NCBI GenBank assembly: GCA_004558955.1
Contig: SFZC01000017.1
Location: 1 to 22,918, forward strand
Direction: 5' to 3'
Length of the DNA: 22,918 nucleotides
Source: a bacterium
Lineage (GTDB): Bacteria > Cyanobacteriota > Vampirovibrionia > Gastranaerophilales > Gastranaerophilaceae
Shown piece by piece: positions 1 to 7,547 of this stretch. Numbering within the stretch: the first letter of the stretch is position 1; the number at the start of each line of letters is the position of its first letter. The notes under the pieces are model-generated. The model was not told the origin of the DNA and searched no databases. It saw only the letters and a program-made list of their open reading frames with translations. The translations under genes were made by a program, and so were the position numbers.

Positions 1-536
1 GTCTTTATGCGGTCGGCAATATACGGGCATTGGTCGTCGTAGTATACGGTCAGATCGTTCGAATCAATCGTCTGTTTCTTTGCGTTTTCCGCAAAGTGCG
101 GGGACGACCCGTCGAAGCTTTTTGCCAAAAGGAGATATTCGCCGGCGCGGTCGACGGGGCGAAAACCGTACTTCTCGGCAAATCGCATGTCCGAGAGCCA
201 CGCCTTTTGCTTGTCCGCACCGAGCATGCAGACTCCGCTTTTTCCATGCGCGCGTGCGTCGTCAAGACAGTGTTCCATCAGCTCTTTTCCGTAACCGTGT
301 CCTTTCAGCTCGCCCAGCGTCCAGAGACAGTAGATGTAAAGATAGTTTTCGCCGACGATCGGGACCCATGCGCTCTCGAGAGGGGCGTATTCGATAAAGG
401 CGCAGCCTTTGACGTTCAGTTTGCGAAAAACGTGCCCCTCGCGCAGACGCGCTTTTAGCCAAGCTCGCTTTGCTTCAATGCCCGCGTGCGGCTTTTTCGA
501 ACGTATCAGACAGCAAAGGTGTTCGGTATCGATGTT
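1..536 (-). other. GC-rich GNAT acetyltransferase segment, Firmicutes-like (partial)
   Basis: This is the left-edge part of the open frame described for 1-2522. Read on the minus strand it begins near NIDTEHLCCLIRSKK, then AKRAWLKARLREGHVFRKL, CAFIEYAPLESAWVPI and the acetyl-CoA loop region LGELKGHGYGKELMEHCLDD, followed by WLSDMRFAEKYGFRPVD. That order matches GNAT proteins that carry a YoaP-like C-terminal domain, which are common in Firmicutes. GC is visibly above that of the rest of the window and codons such as GCG, CGC and CTG dominate. It lacks its own start (replaced by the upstream frame) and its C-terminus lies outside the window. The family is well supported; the substrate cannot be told. 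Confidence 0.75.
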
Positions 537-2522
537 TTTAAGTTCCAAGTCATACAGACTGTCTTTAGCTTCGATATCGTTCATTGCTCTATTGTATTCT
601 GCTTCTGCTTGGGTTACGGCAGCATCGTCCGTTTCTTCCGTAATTCTTGCACAAGATTTGTAATCTAAACCTTGCCATTGGTAAGAAGCATCAACCTGTT
701 CCATAGTTACGATACCGCTTTCCATAGCGTACTCAATCCATTCCGGAGAAGATGCCAAACCGTTTTCCAAGACTTTGTAACCTTGCATCATTCTGTTGAA
801 TTGGTTTGTGTACCATTGAGCTTTAGCATCGGCATTGCCTGTGTTATCAGGGTCTGTTGAATCTTGCCAAGCATATTTTGGAGTCCCGTATTCTTCAATA
901 ACTTTGTCAATCATAAATTCTTTGATTACGGTTTCAAAGTTTGAAGACGGAGTAAGACCTTCCGCAGCCATATAACGTAACAAAAAGTCAACATCTGTTA
1001 GGTCTTTGTAGTCAAGGCTGTAAGGATTACCGTTTTCATCTACGAATTTTTCAGCTTGACCAGCTTTAAGTTGAGCTTTTACTTTTTCAATATTTGCACG
1101 GTCTTCATCTGTCGTTGATGCAAAAATTATGTTTAAATAAATATCTTTTGCATTTGCATAGTCGTTATAATATTCTTTTAAAGTTTGAGTTGAGCCTGTT
1201 ACGGGTTTGCTTAAATCAATTCCTTTTTGTGACACTTTGTTGATATTTGCTTGATTGTCACCATCTTGGAATAATGAAGCAGCAAATTTTTCACCCATTT
1301 TGCTTAGGATTTCACGAATAATATCATCGGTAATACCGTTAACTAATTCGTTTTGTTCATCAGCACTCATGTTTGTATATGTTGTTGCTGTTTTTACTTT
1401 TTTAGGAAGTCCGTTTTCGTCAGTATCAGTAACGTTATAACGAGTTCTTTCTTTTTCAACTCCATCGTCATCTTTCATTTTTAGTTCAATATTGTTTAAA
1501 AATTCTGTAATTGAAACACCTGTTTTAGCATTATCACAAGTGTAATTATCTTTAGTTTTATAATCAGTAACAACGCCGTCTTTGATTGTAATTGTTACAC
1601 CGTCATCTAAGTCTAAAGTATATGATTTTGAACCGTCATCACCTGTAGCTTCCGTGTAGGTCAAATCTTCAGTATCATCTGCAATTACATTGTTTCCTGA
1701 AGTTTTGATTGATGAAATTGCATCCGCATAATCAGCACGGTCTTCATCATCCATTATTGAATATAAATAAGAACCTGCTCCGATTGCATAGCTGTTATTA
1801 GGGTTTAAAAATGCGTTTTGTAAGTTTTGAATTTTGTTATTAATATTACCGTTGCCTAGGTCAATAGTGTAGGTGTTCCCAACTTTTGTAAGAAGCGGTG
1901 AATTTACCTGACCGCCGTTTACGCCGGTTGTTGATAATAAGAAGTCTTCCAAAACTTTAGAGCCTGCTTTATCTAATGCCGGTTTTGCAGATATGTATTT
2001 GCTATAGGCTTTGTTATATGTTTCAACTTCTTGAGAATTTTCATAGCTGTTGTAATTTTTATACATAGCTTCCATTTCGCTAACGGTAATGTAGTTGAAA
2101 GGTGCTACATAACCTTCGTTAGTGATGTTGCCAACTTCTTTGAAGTAACTTGTTTCATAAGTCAAGCCGTGATATTGAAGATATGTATTCAAGTTTTCGC
2201 CTGATTTAATAAACAATGCTGCTTCATCTTCGCTCACCAACAATTGACCGGCAGCGTTTATAAGTCCGTATTGAGTATTATAAGAACTGTAAGCAGTCAA
2301 AGCATTAAAGCTCAAATTTTGAGTTTTTTCTGTTCCGTCTAAGCCGTAGTTAGTGAATTTTAAGGTTGCATTATTCAAAGCATTAATATAGTTTTCACTT
2401 GCTTGTGAGCTTTCTGTTGATAATCGCATTTTGGCATTGTTAATTGTTTGAGATCTAAGCTCATTATCAGCCAATCTTGCAGTTAATGTTAATAATCTTG
2501 CTTGTGATGCTGCCAATCCCAT
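1..2522 (-). CDS. Lineage-specific coiled-coil protein joined in frame to a GNAT acetyltransferase (partial, probably chimeric)
   Basis: A single open frame starts at ATG 2522 (AAAGGAT ribosome site about 10 nt upstream) and runs off the left edge without a stop, about 840 codons. Residues 1 to about 663 open with MGLAASQARLLTLTARLADN, a start pattern I associate with Gastranaerophilales proteins of unknown function. They are rich in Asn, Asp, Tyr and Thr, have no signal peptide or membrane segment, and close with a charged helical stretch around NDIEAKDSLYDLELKNIDTEH. From about residue 663 the frame becomes a GNAT acetyltransferase of the YoaP-like type, with sharply higher GC and different codon use. 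The host family normally continues with its own C-terminal helix after KNIDTEH, so the join is probably an assembly artefact. The function of the host part is unknown; a structural or secreted protein is possible. Confidence 0.75.
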   Translation of the reverse strand, partial: MGLAASQARLLTLTARLADNELRSQTINNAKMRLSTESSQASENYINALNNATLKFTNYGLDGTEKTQNLSFNALTAYSSYNTQYGLINAAGQLLVSEDEAALFIKSGENLNTYLQYHGLTYETSYFKEVGNITNEGYVAPFNYITVSEMEAMYKNYNSYENSQEVETYNKAYSKYISAKPALDKAGSKVLEDFLLSTTGVNGGQVNSPLLTKVGNTYTIDLGNGNINNKIQNLQNAFLNPNNSYAIGAGSYLYSIMDDEDRADYADAISSIKTSGNNVIADDTEDLTYTEATGDDGSKSYTLDLDDGVTITIKDGVVTDYKTKDNYTCDNAKTGVSITEFLNNIELKMKDDDGVEKERTRYNVTDTDENGLPKKVKTATTYTNMSADEQNELVNGITDDIIREILSKMGEKFAASLFQDGDNQANINKVSQKGIDLSKPVTGSTQTLKEYYNDYANAKDIYLNIIFASTTDEDRANIEKVKAQLKAGQAEKFVDENGNPYSLDYKDLTDVDFLLRYMAAEGLTPSSNFETVIKEFMIDKVIEEYGTPKYAWQDSTDPDNTGNADAKAQWYTNQFNRMMQGYKVLENGLASSPEWIEYAMESGIVTMEQVDASYQWQGLDYKSCARITEETDDAAVTQAEAEYNRAMNDIEAKDSLYDLELKNIDTEHLCCLIRSKKPHAGIEAKRAWLKARLREGHVFRKLNVKGCAFIEYAPLESAWVPIVGENYLYIYCLWTLGELKGHGYGKELMEHCLDDARAHGKSGVCMLGADKQKAWLSDMRFAEKYGFRPVDRAGEYLLLAKSFDGSSPHFAENAKKQTIDSNDLTVYYDDQCPYIADRIK

Positions 2523-2608
2523 TTTTGCTATATCCTTTCGCTTTTCCTTAAAGTTATCGTATTCTTTATATCGGCTTAATCTTCAATAACTTTAATGTTT
2601 TACCCATT

Positions 2609-2630
2609 ATTGTTACAATTTTGTAACAAT
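2609..2630. promoter_or_regulatory. Perfect palindrome, candidate operator
   Basis: Arms ATTGTTACAA (2609-2618) and TTGTAACAAT (2621-2630) are perfect inverted repeats separated by TT. The site lies about 87 bp upstream of the start at 2522 and has no following T-tract in that direction, so it looks more like a protein-binding site than a terminator. The regulator is unknown. Confidence 0.45.
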
Positions 2631-2660
2631 ATTTTTGATAAATAATTTAGCGAAAATTTT

Positions 2661-2700
2661 GTAAAAGAAAAATGAACGAATGTAAAAATCCGTTCATTTT
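2661..2700 (-). terminator. Rho-independent terminator of the Ser/Gly/Cys-rich gene
   Basis: Perfect 10-bp arms (2669-2678 with 2691-2700) enclose a 12-nt loop and are followed on the minus strand by TTTTTCTTTT. It lies about 28 bp beyond the stop of the gene that ends at 2729. Confidence 0.7.
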
Positions 2701-2728
2701 ATAATCTATCCATCATAAATAAAACTTA

Positions 2729-3079
2729 TTAACCGAAAGAAGAAAATGAGCTGCAAGAAGATGAACCTGAACTTGAACAGCCTGAAAATCCTCCGTCACT
2801 GAAGCTTCCGCAATCGCTGCCAAGAGTTGCAACTGCTGAAGAAAAATCGCTCATGAAACCGCAATCACCAAATGATTCACCGTCAGAATAGTCTGAGTAA
2901 TTGATTACTGTAGAAGTAGAGAAAGAATAAGAATCATATTCACCTGCTGAAAGGTAACTTTTTTCGAAACCCATAGCCAAAACACCTGCATTTTCTACAG
3001 GATTGTTTTTTGAACTACTTGTTTTCTTTGCTGATGAGGTATTTGCAGTCTTATTTGTCTCTCCGAATAGTAAAATCAT
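2729..3079 (-). CDS. Small Ser/Gly/Cys-rich protein of unknown function
   Basis: I place the start at ATG 3079, because GGAGAT sits about 8 nt upstream; a longer reading to 3154 is possible but has no ribosome site. The product is 116 residues. The first 30 are Lys, Asn, Thr and Ser rich; then comes NPVENAGVLAMGFEKSYLSA and a C-terminal half dominated by Ser, Gly, Phe and Asp with four Cys, ending SGCSSSGSSSCSSFSSFG. There is no classical signal peptide or membrane segment. It has its own terminator and is divergent from the exported protein at 3283. The leader-plus-low-complexity layout recalls precursors of modified peptides, but no maturation enzyme is adjacent. A small surface or structural protein is equally possible. 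Confidence 0.6.
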   Translation of the reverse strand: MILLFGETNKTANTSSAKKTSSSKNNPVENAGVLAMGFEKSYLSAGEYDSYSFSTSTVINYSDYSDGESFGDCGFMSDFSSAVATLGSDCGSFSDGGFSGCSSSGSSSCSSFSSFG

Positions 3080-3194
3080 TTTTTTTATCTCCAGTGTTTC
3101 GTGTTTATTATTTACACTAATATAAAGGTTTAAAATTTTCTCAAATTTCAGCATGCGGTTTATTCGTTACAAAAGTTAACAGAATTTATAATTA

Positions 3195-3235
3195 CATGGA
3201 TTTACTCATTTAAATCCATGGGTTGATGTTCAACC
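3195..3235. promoter_or_regulatory. Two adjacent hairpins between divergent genes
   Basis: Arms CATGGATTTA (3195-3204) and TAAATCCATG (3211-3220) are a perfect inverted repeat with a 6-nt loop. Directly after comes GGTTGA (3221-3226) pairing with TCAACC (3230-3235). No T-tract follows, so these are more likely operator or leader structures than terminators. They sit between the divergent starts at 3079 and 3283. Confidence 0.4.
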
Positions 3236-3282
3236 TGAAAAATGATTGTATTATAGGTGTGTAGATTAGGGAGGTAAGGGAA

Positions 3283-3930
3283 TTGAAGAAAGTTTTATTA
3301 ATATTCACATTCTTAATTACGTTTATATTTACAACAGTATCAGCACTTGCTGACGGTAACTATTTACACACAATAACATTGGAACGAAATGATAACGGTT
3401 ATAATGTAATACTTGGCTCGGATAAAGTTACAAAGGTTACAAAGAAATCACCGAAGAGTAATGAGCTTGTGCTTGAGATGAGCGGAATAGAATCTTCCGA
3501 ATCCGTGAACGCTTTGTACAAAGGAACAAGTAATATTGACGGTCTGGTTATTGAAAATACTGCTCCAAATAAATTGAAAATTTCAATTACAGCAAGTGAT
3601 ATCGGAAATTCAACCGTAATAATTGACCCGATTAACGGTTCTCCGTCTATTGTGGGTGAAAAGTTACCAATGGATAAAATATTGTGGTGCGTATTTGTGT
3701 TGGCACTTGTAGGTGTAATTGTAAAACTATCAAAAAGCATTACTGAAGAGGAAGAAGGACTCAACATTAGAAACGATATTAAAACAAGAGAAATTCAAAT
3801 GTATAAAAAATACAGAAAAGATATTTCTATTTCACCGACTTATGCACATAACGGCGATGCCCGACTAAAAACAATGGTGAAGAAAATAGATAGAAAGATA
3901 GACGAACGATTGCTATCAAATATCAAATAA
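3283..3930 (+). CDS. Exported AMIN-like domain protein with one internal membrane segment
   Basis: TTG start at 3283 with GGGAGG about 8 nt upstream; 215 residues. Residues 1-24 form a signal peptide (MKK, a hydrophobic stretch, then SALADG). Residues 27 to about 118 alternate short beta-type strands in the manner of an AMIN domain (hydrophobic pairs, then NELVLEMSGI, later NKLKISITASDIG), a fold found in envelope proteins such as PilQ and AmiC that contact peptidoglycan or the secretin. A membrane helix follows at about 132-152 (ILWCVFVLALVGVIVKL), then a charged cytoplasmic tail of about 60 residues rich in Lys and Arg. The topology suggests a single-pass envelope protein with a periplasmic beta domain. 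The AMIN assignment is by pattern only. A terminator follows at 3984. Confidence 0.65.
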   Translation: MKKVLLIFTFLITFIFTTVSALADGNYLHTITLERNDNGYNVILGSDKVTKVTKKSPKSNELVLEMSGIESSESVNALYKGTSNIDGLVIENTAPNKLKISITASDIGNSTVIIDPINGSPSIVGEKLPMDKILWCVFVLALVGVIVKLSKSITEEEEGLNIRNDIKTREIQMYKKYRKDISISPTYAHNGDARLKTMVKKIDRKIDERLLSNIK

Positions 3931-3983
3931 AGAATTATTTAAACCTCAGAAGTTAAATATATCCCTAAAACATTTTATGTCAT

Positions 3984-4012
3984 GCAAGTTTGAAAAAACT
4001 TGCTTTTTATTT
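3984..4012 (+). terminator. Rho-independent terminator
   Basis: GCAAGTTT (3984-3991) pairs with AAACTTGC (3996-4003) and is followed by TTTTTATTTT. It ends the transcript of the gene that stops at 3930. Confidence 0.75.
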
Positions 4013-4139
4013 TGAATATATTATTTATTCTGCGTGGGGGCATATTATAGGGTTTACATAAATTAATAAATTATACTCTAAAATGCAAAAATCGCTGCAA
4101 AAATTACTTTATAATAATGTAGGTAAAATAAGGTATTTT

Positions 4140-5894
4140 ATGATTATTAATTCAGCATACAACATTAATTCAAAATCTCTTCAGACTTTTCAGGGTAGTA
4201 AAAATCAAAAAATGATGAATGCCGGTATTATTAAGTCTGATAATTACGGACTTGATAACGATACTGTCGAAATAAAGAATGCAGAAAATTCCGGTGATAA
4301 TAAAAAATCAAAATTATTAAAATGGGGTGCATTGGTTGGTAGCGGAATTGTAGCAACAACAATAGGCTTACTTGCTCATAAGCATATTTCTGTAAAAAAT
4401 GCTAAAAAGGCTGCCGAAGAACTAAAAAAGATAAAATTACAAGAACTTGAAAATATAAGGGCTGAAAAATTAAAAGAAGAAGCAAAAATTGCTCAGGAAA
4501 AGGCTATTAAGGCACAGGAAGAAGCCCGAGAAAAAGCAATCCAAGCAGCAAAACAAAAAGCGGAACAGGAGGCTAAAGTAAAGGCAGAAAAGCAAGCAAA
4601 ACTTGAAGCCGCAAGAAAAGCCGAGACTGCAAACCGAAGTTTTAGATATAATACAGAAAAAGAACTTGCTCAATACATTGCCCCTAAAACGGCAATTATT
4701 CTTAACAATTCTAAGTTGGATGGTGAAAGCTTTGCGGCTTTTCGTGCAAGAATTAATGAAGAAATTGAAAAGATAGATGTCTTTGACTTTGGTCAAAAAA
4801 TAAAAGATACTGAACCTCAAACTGTATTTAATGTTGTTTTTGAACAATTTGAGAAATGTCATAACAACGGCGGTAATGTGTCCGTTGATGATTTCTTAAA
4901 AACATTAGATAATGCAAAATCACAAATGTATATAACTTACCATGATTTTAGCAGTAAAGGTTCGTATGGTACTTCAAAGATTTATGATAAGTTTTCTGAT
5001 TATAAAAAATATATCGATGAAGTTTCAGCAGAAATCAGAGCGACAAATAAAGAGGGTGAGCCTCCTTTGGCTGTTGTTAGAAAGGCTTTAAAATCCATTG
5101 AAAATAAAAATCATGTAAGACAAAAATTTGTTAGTGAGGTTTCTCAAAATTATGACAAAGAGCTTGGCGTGATTCAAGGTCGTTTGCACTATGATGAAAC
5201 TAATGTTCCCCCTTTTAAGAAAGAAGTAACTATTAGTAAAGAGGAAAAACAAAAACTAGTAGATGAACTTAACAGTATTTTAAAAAGTGGTGGCGAACAA
5301 GCAAATTATACCGTTGATACACCGTTATCAACTTTACAACGAGCTTGGAAGGCAAAATATATTTCGATCCCTTTCTCTATGGATAATAAAATTGGCGAAA
5401 CTGCAATTTTAGATCTTTTCCCAAGATATAGAAGTGGTATAACCCAAATAAATGGTGAAGATTTCAAATTTAAAACTTCAGGTAACTTTAAATATGAACC
5501 TTTATACAGACAAATGCACATAGAAAATCCTGAGGAGTTCGTAAAACAATTTGAAAATATTGGTGGAGAATATGTCCCGGGTAAATTGCAATCTTGTTCA
5601 AAAGAAAAATTGTTTGGTGAAGCCTGGAACGGTACTTATAATTTTACGGAATGGAATTCCGGAAATAATGTTAAATTCGTAATTCACCCGAAAGGGGCGA
5701 TATCTAACGCCGCAGAAATTGGAGAAGGTAAATACGGCAGTTATGAGGCAATTTATTCGGCAGATTCAAAGTTTAGGATAGTTGGCACAATTAAACGAAC
5801 CATTACTCCTGAAATTATTAAAAGAGATATGCCTGAATTTAGAAATCAATTTGACGATTTTACTAAATACGAAATTCATTTGCAAGAAATTTAG
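4140..5894 (+). CDS. Membrane-anchored coiled-coil protein with candidate C-terminal ADP-ribosyltransferase domain
   Basis: The frame is open from 4083, but I prefer ATG 4140: TATAAT at 4110-4115 lies inside the longer version and AAGG precedes 4140. The product is 584 residues. Layout: a short polar N-terminus; a membrane helix at about 61-79 (KWGALVGSGIVATTIGLLA); an Ala/Glu/Lys coiled coil at about 84-165; a middle region without a recognised domain; and a C-terminal region (about 440-584) resembling the R-S-E class of ADP-ribosyltransferases. In that region I see YEPLYRQM (Arg457), LQSCSKEK (Ser485 and Ser487, in the place of the STS strand), FVIHPKGA, and SYEAIYSADSKFRIV (Glu536, where the first Glu of the usual ExE is Ser). 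If active it would move ADP-ribose from NAD onto a protein. This could be an effector or toxin; target and delivery route are unknown. Confidence 0.6.
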   Translation: MIINSAYNINSKSLQTFQGSKNQKMMNAGIIKSDNYGLDNDTVEIKNAENSGDNKKSKLLKWGALVGSGIVATTIGLLAHKHISVKNAKKAAEELKKIKLQELENIRAEKLKEEAKIAQEKAIKAQEEAREKAIQAAKQKAEQEAKVKAEKQAKLEAARKAETANRSFRYNTEKELAQYIAPKTAIILNNSKLDGESFAAFRARINEEIEKIDVFDFGQKIKDTEPQTVFNVVFEQFEKCHNNGGNVSVDDFLKTLDNAKSQMYITYHDFSSKGSYGTSKIYDKFSDYKKYIDEVSAEIRATNKEGEPPLAVVRKALKSIENKNHVRQKFVSEVSQNYDKELGVIQGRLHYDETNVPPFKKEVTISKEEKQKLVDELNSILKSGGEQANYTVDTPLSTLQRAWKAKYISIPFSMDNKIGETAILDLFPRYRSGITQINGEDFKFKTSGNFKYEPLYRQMHIENPEEFVKQFENIGGEYVPGKLQSCSKEKLFGEAWNGTYNFTEWNSGNNVKFVIHPKGAISNAAEIGEGKYGSYEAIYSADSKFRIVGTIKRTITPEIIKRDMPEFRNQFDDFTKYEIHLQEI

Positions 5895-5924
5895 TCTTGA
5901 AGTTATGAAAAATAAATAGTTTAA

Positions 5925-6032
5925 TCTGTCAGGCGATGCCTGACCTATATTGCTATTCAGTAGGTTGCCTGCTAATGTTTGAGTTTTTAAAAAGTAGTGC
6001 GGCATTGCAACGCAAAGCCGCACCTTAAAAAC
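5925..6032. repeat. Cluster of three hairpins between convergent genes
   Basis: Three stems follow one another: GTCAGGC/GCCTGAC (5928-5934 with 5938-5944), AGTAGG/CCTGCT (5959-5964 with 5968-5973, one G-U pair), and GTGCGGC/GCCGCAC (5997-6003 with 6017-6023). The last is flanked by GTTTTTAA/TTAAAAAC (5983-5990 with 6025-6032). Read on the minus strand, the third stem is followed by TACTTTTT and can end the wecB transcript. The other two stems are not explained by termination. Confidence 0.5.
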
Positions 6033-6054
6033 TATTAAAAACTTTCACAAAACT

Positions 6055-7188
6055 CTACTTTTGAATTGATGTAAAATATTCTTTGATATAATACTCAATC
6101 GCTTTGGCAGAATTCCCTGTTCCGTAAGGATTTTGAGCCTTTAATCTTGTTGATTTTCTGTCTTTGTCCAAGATTGAGGAACTAAAAGAAACGATTTTGT
6201 CATATTCTGCTCCGACAAGTACCGAAACTCCTGCATCAATACCTTCTTGGCGTTCTGTTTCGTAACGCATTACAAGTGTCGGGCAACCGAAAGACGGTGC
6301 TTCTTCTTGTATTCCGCCCGAATCTGTCAATATTAATTTTGCATTCTTCATCAAATATACCAAGTATGGGTAATCAAGCGGTTTCAGCAAATAAACGTTT
6401 GAATATTCGCCAAGTTTTGAATAAACTTTGCATTTTACGTTCGGATTCGGGTGAACGGGTATAACAAAGGTGTGGTCTGTATATTTTTTTACCAAATGTT
6501 CAATCGCCTTAAGTATTCTGTCTATTCTTTCCCCGTGGTTTTCACGTCTGTGAACGGTTATCAGAACTAATTTGTCATTAATTTCAATATCTTGTGATTT
6601 ATAAAATTCTGCAGCCTTGTTCATTGTTTCTTCAGACAGGCAGAAAAGAGCATCAATAACGGTATTTCCAGTAACGTGGATAATACTTTCTTGTATATCT
6701 TCTTTCAGAAGTGCATTTTTGTTCTTTTCTGTCGGTGCAAAGTGCATTGCAGCCACTCTTGATGTCATTTGACGCATAACTTCTTCAGGGAACGGTTCAT
6801 ATATATCATAAGAACGCAAACCTGCTTCAACGTGGAATACAGGTATTTTGCGGTAAAAACTTGTTAATGCACCGCACAAAACCGTCATTGTATCCCCTTG
6901 AACAATGGTTGCATCAATTCTGTTATCTGTAAAAACTTTATCCAAAGAGGTCAAAATTCTTGATTGGATTTCTACAAGAGATTGGTTTTCTCTCATACAA
7001 TCAAGGTTTATGTTCGCTTGCAGACCAAAATATGCAAGTGTTTGATTTGACAACTCTTTTTGCTGTTCCGTGTTACAAATTATTACCCTGTATTTTTCAG
7101 GATATTTTTTTAGTTCCAAGATTACGGGTGCCAATTTTATAACTTCAGGTCTTGTCCCGAAAACAAATAGTATATTTTTCTTATTCAT
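6055..7188 (-). CDS. wecB: UDP-N-acetylglucosamine 2-epimerase (non-hydrolysing)
   Basis: Interconverts UDP-GlcNAc and UDP-ManNAc in the cytoplasm, the first step toward ManNAc-type sugars of surface polysaccharides. The 377 residues match the usual family length and carry its signatures in order: FGTRPEVIKLAPVI at the N-terminus, VQGDTMTVL, HVEAGLRS, EPFPEEVMRQMTS (family form usually PFPEExNR), TVHRRENHG, VHPNP and LTDSGGIQEEAPSFGCP. Start ATG 7188 is 12 nt from a TATAAT on the same strand (7200-7205) and has no clear Shine-Dalgarno, so the message probably has a very short leader. It stands alone, with no other nucleotide-sugar genes beside it. Genome context elsewhere would be needed to name the polymer it serves. 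Confidence 0.93.
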   Translation of the reverse strand: MNKKNILFVFGTRPEVIKLAPVILELKKYPEKYRVIICNTEQQKELSNQTLAYFGLQANINLDCMRENQSLVEIQSRILTSLDKVFTDNRIDATIVQGDTMTVLCGALTSFYRKIPVFHVEAGLRSYDIYEPFPEEVMRQMTSRVAAMHFAPTEKNKNALLKEDIQESIIHVTGNTVIDALFCLSEETMNKAAEFYKSQDIEINDKLVLITVHRRENHGERIDRILKAIEHLVKKYTDHTFVIPVHPNPNVKCKVYSKLGEYSNVYLLKPLDYPYLVYLMKNAKLILTDSGGIQEEAPSFGCPTLVMRYETERQEGIDAGVSVLVGAEYDKIVSFSSSILDKDRKSTRLKAQNPYGTGNSAKAIEYYIKEYFTSIQK

Positions 7189-7309
7189 ATCTGTAGTTTA
7201 TTATAAAAATCATATTTTTACAATTAAACGAATAAATAAAATTAATAGTCATTTATACAATATGAACTTCAAATCGTCCTGTTTAATATTATGCAGAAGG
7301 AGATGCGAT

Positions 7310-7543
7310 ATGTATGATTTATATATTTTAAATTCTTGTCCTTATTGTCAAAAGGTTATGGAGTTTTTGAACAAGAAAAATATAAAGTATCACAAGTTTG
7401 ATACTTCAAATAAAGATAATGTTTTAAGGTTGATGACGATTGGCGGAATAGATCAGGTTCCGTTTTTGTACAACGATGAAACTGATGAAAAAATTTATGA
7501 GTCTGACAATATTATAAAATATATTGAGAAAAATAACGGGTAA
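7310..7543 (+). CDS. Glutaredoxin
   Basis: Start ATG 7310 is fixed by AAGGAG at 7297-7302; longer readings to 7070 overlap wecB on the other strand and have no ribosome site. The 77-residue product is a minimal thioredoxin fold: a first strand MYDLYIL, the dithiol site CPYC at residues 10-13, then the cis-proline strand GGIDQVPFL, and a final helix. It would reduce disulfides or glutathione-type mixed disulfides in the cytoplasm, or act as an NrdH-like electron donor. The following gene begins 4 nt after its stop, so the two are co-transcribed. That pairing suggests the glutaredoxin may serve the Hcp-like protein. Confidence 0.9.
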   Translation: MYDLYILNSCPYCQKVMEFLNKKNIKYHKFDTSNKDNVLRLMTIGGIDQVPFLYNDETDEKIYESDNIIKYIEKNNG

Positions 7544-7547
7544 AATT

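Noticed and set aside
30..458. Plus-strand open frame of 142 codons in the GC-rich left edge
   Set aside because: It is antisense to the GNAT segment, has no ribosome site and no recognisable family; high GC alone keeps it open.
1..536. Genuine horizontal transfer or natural fusion of a GNAT domain
   Set aside because: Possible, but an abrupt composition change at a short shared motif, a missing host C-terminus and a similar break at the other window edge make an assembly join more likely.
3399..3767. Minus-strand open frame of 122 codons under the AMIN-like gene
   Set aside because: It is antisense to a gene with a clear signal peptide and ribosome site, and has neither itself.
4470..4862. 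Minus-strand open frame of 130 codons under the coiled-coil gene
   Set aside because: It is a shadow of the Lys/Glu/Ala coiled coil, giving a Phe/Leu/Cys-rich nonsense protein with no start signal.
5925..6032. Possible CRISPR-like repeats
   Set aside because: The stems differ in sequence and there are no regularly spaced direct repeats or cas genes.
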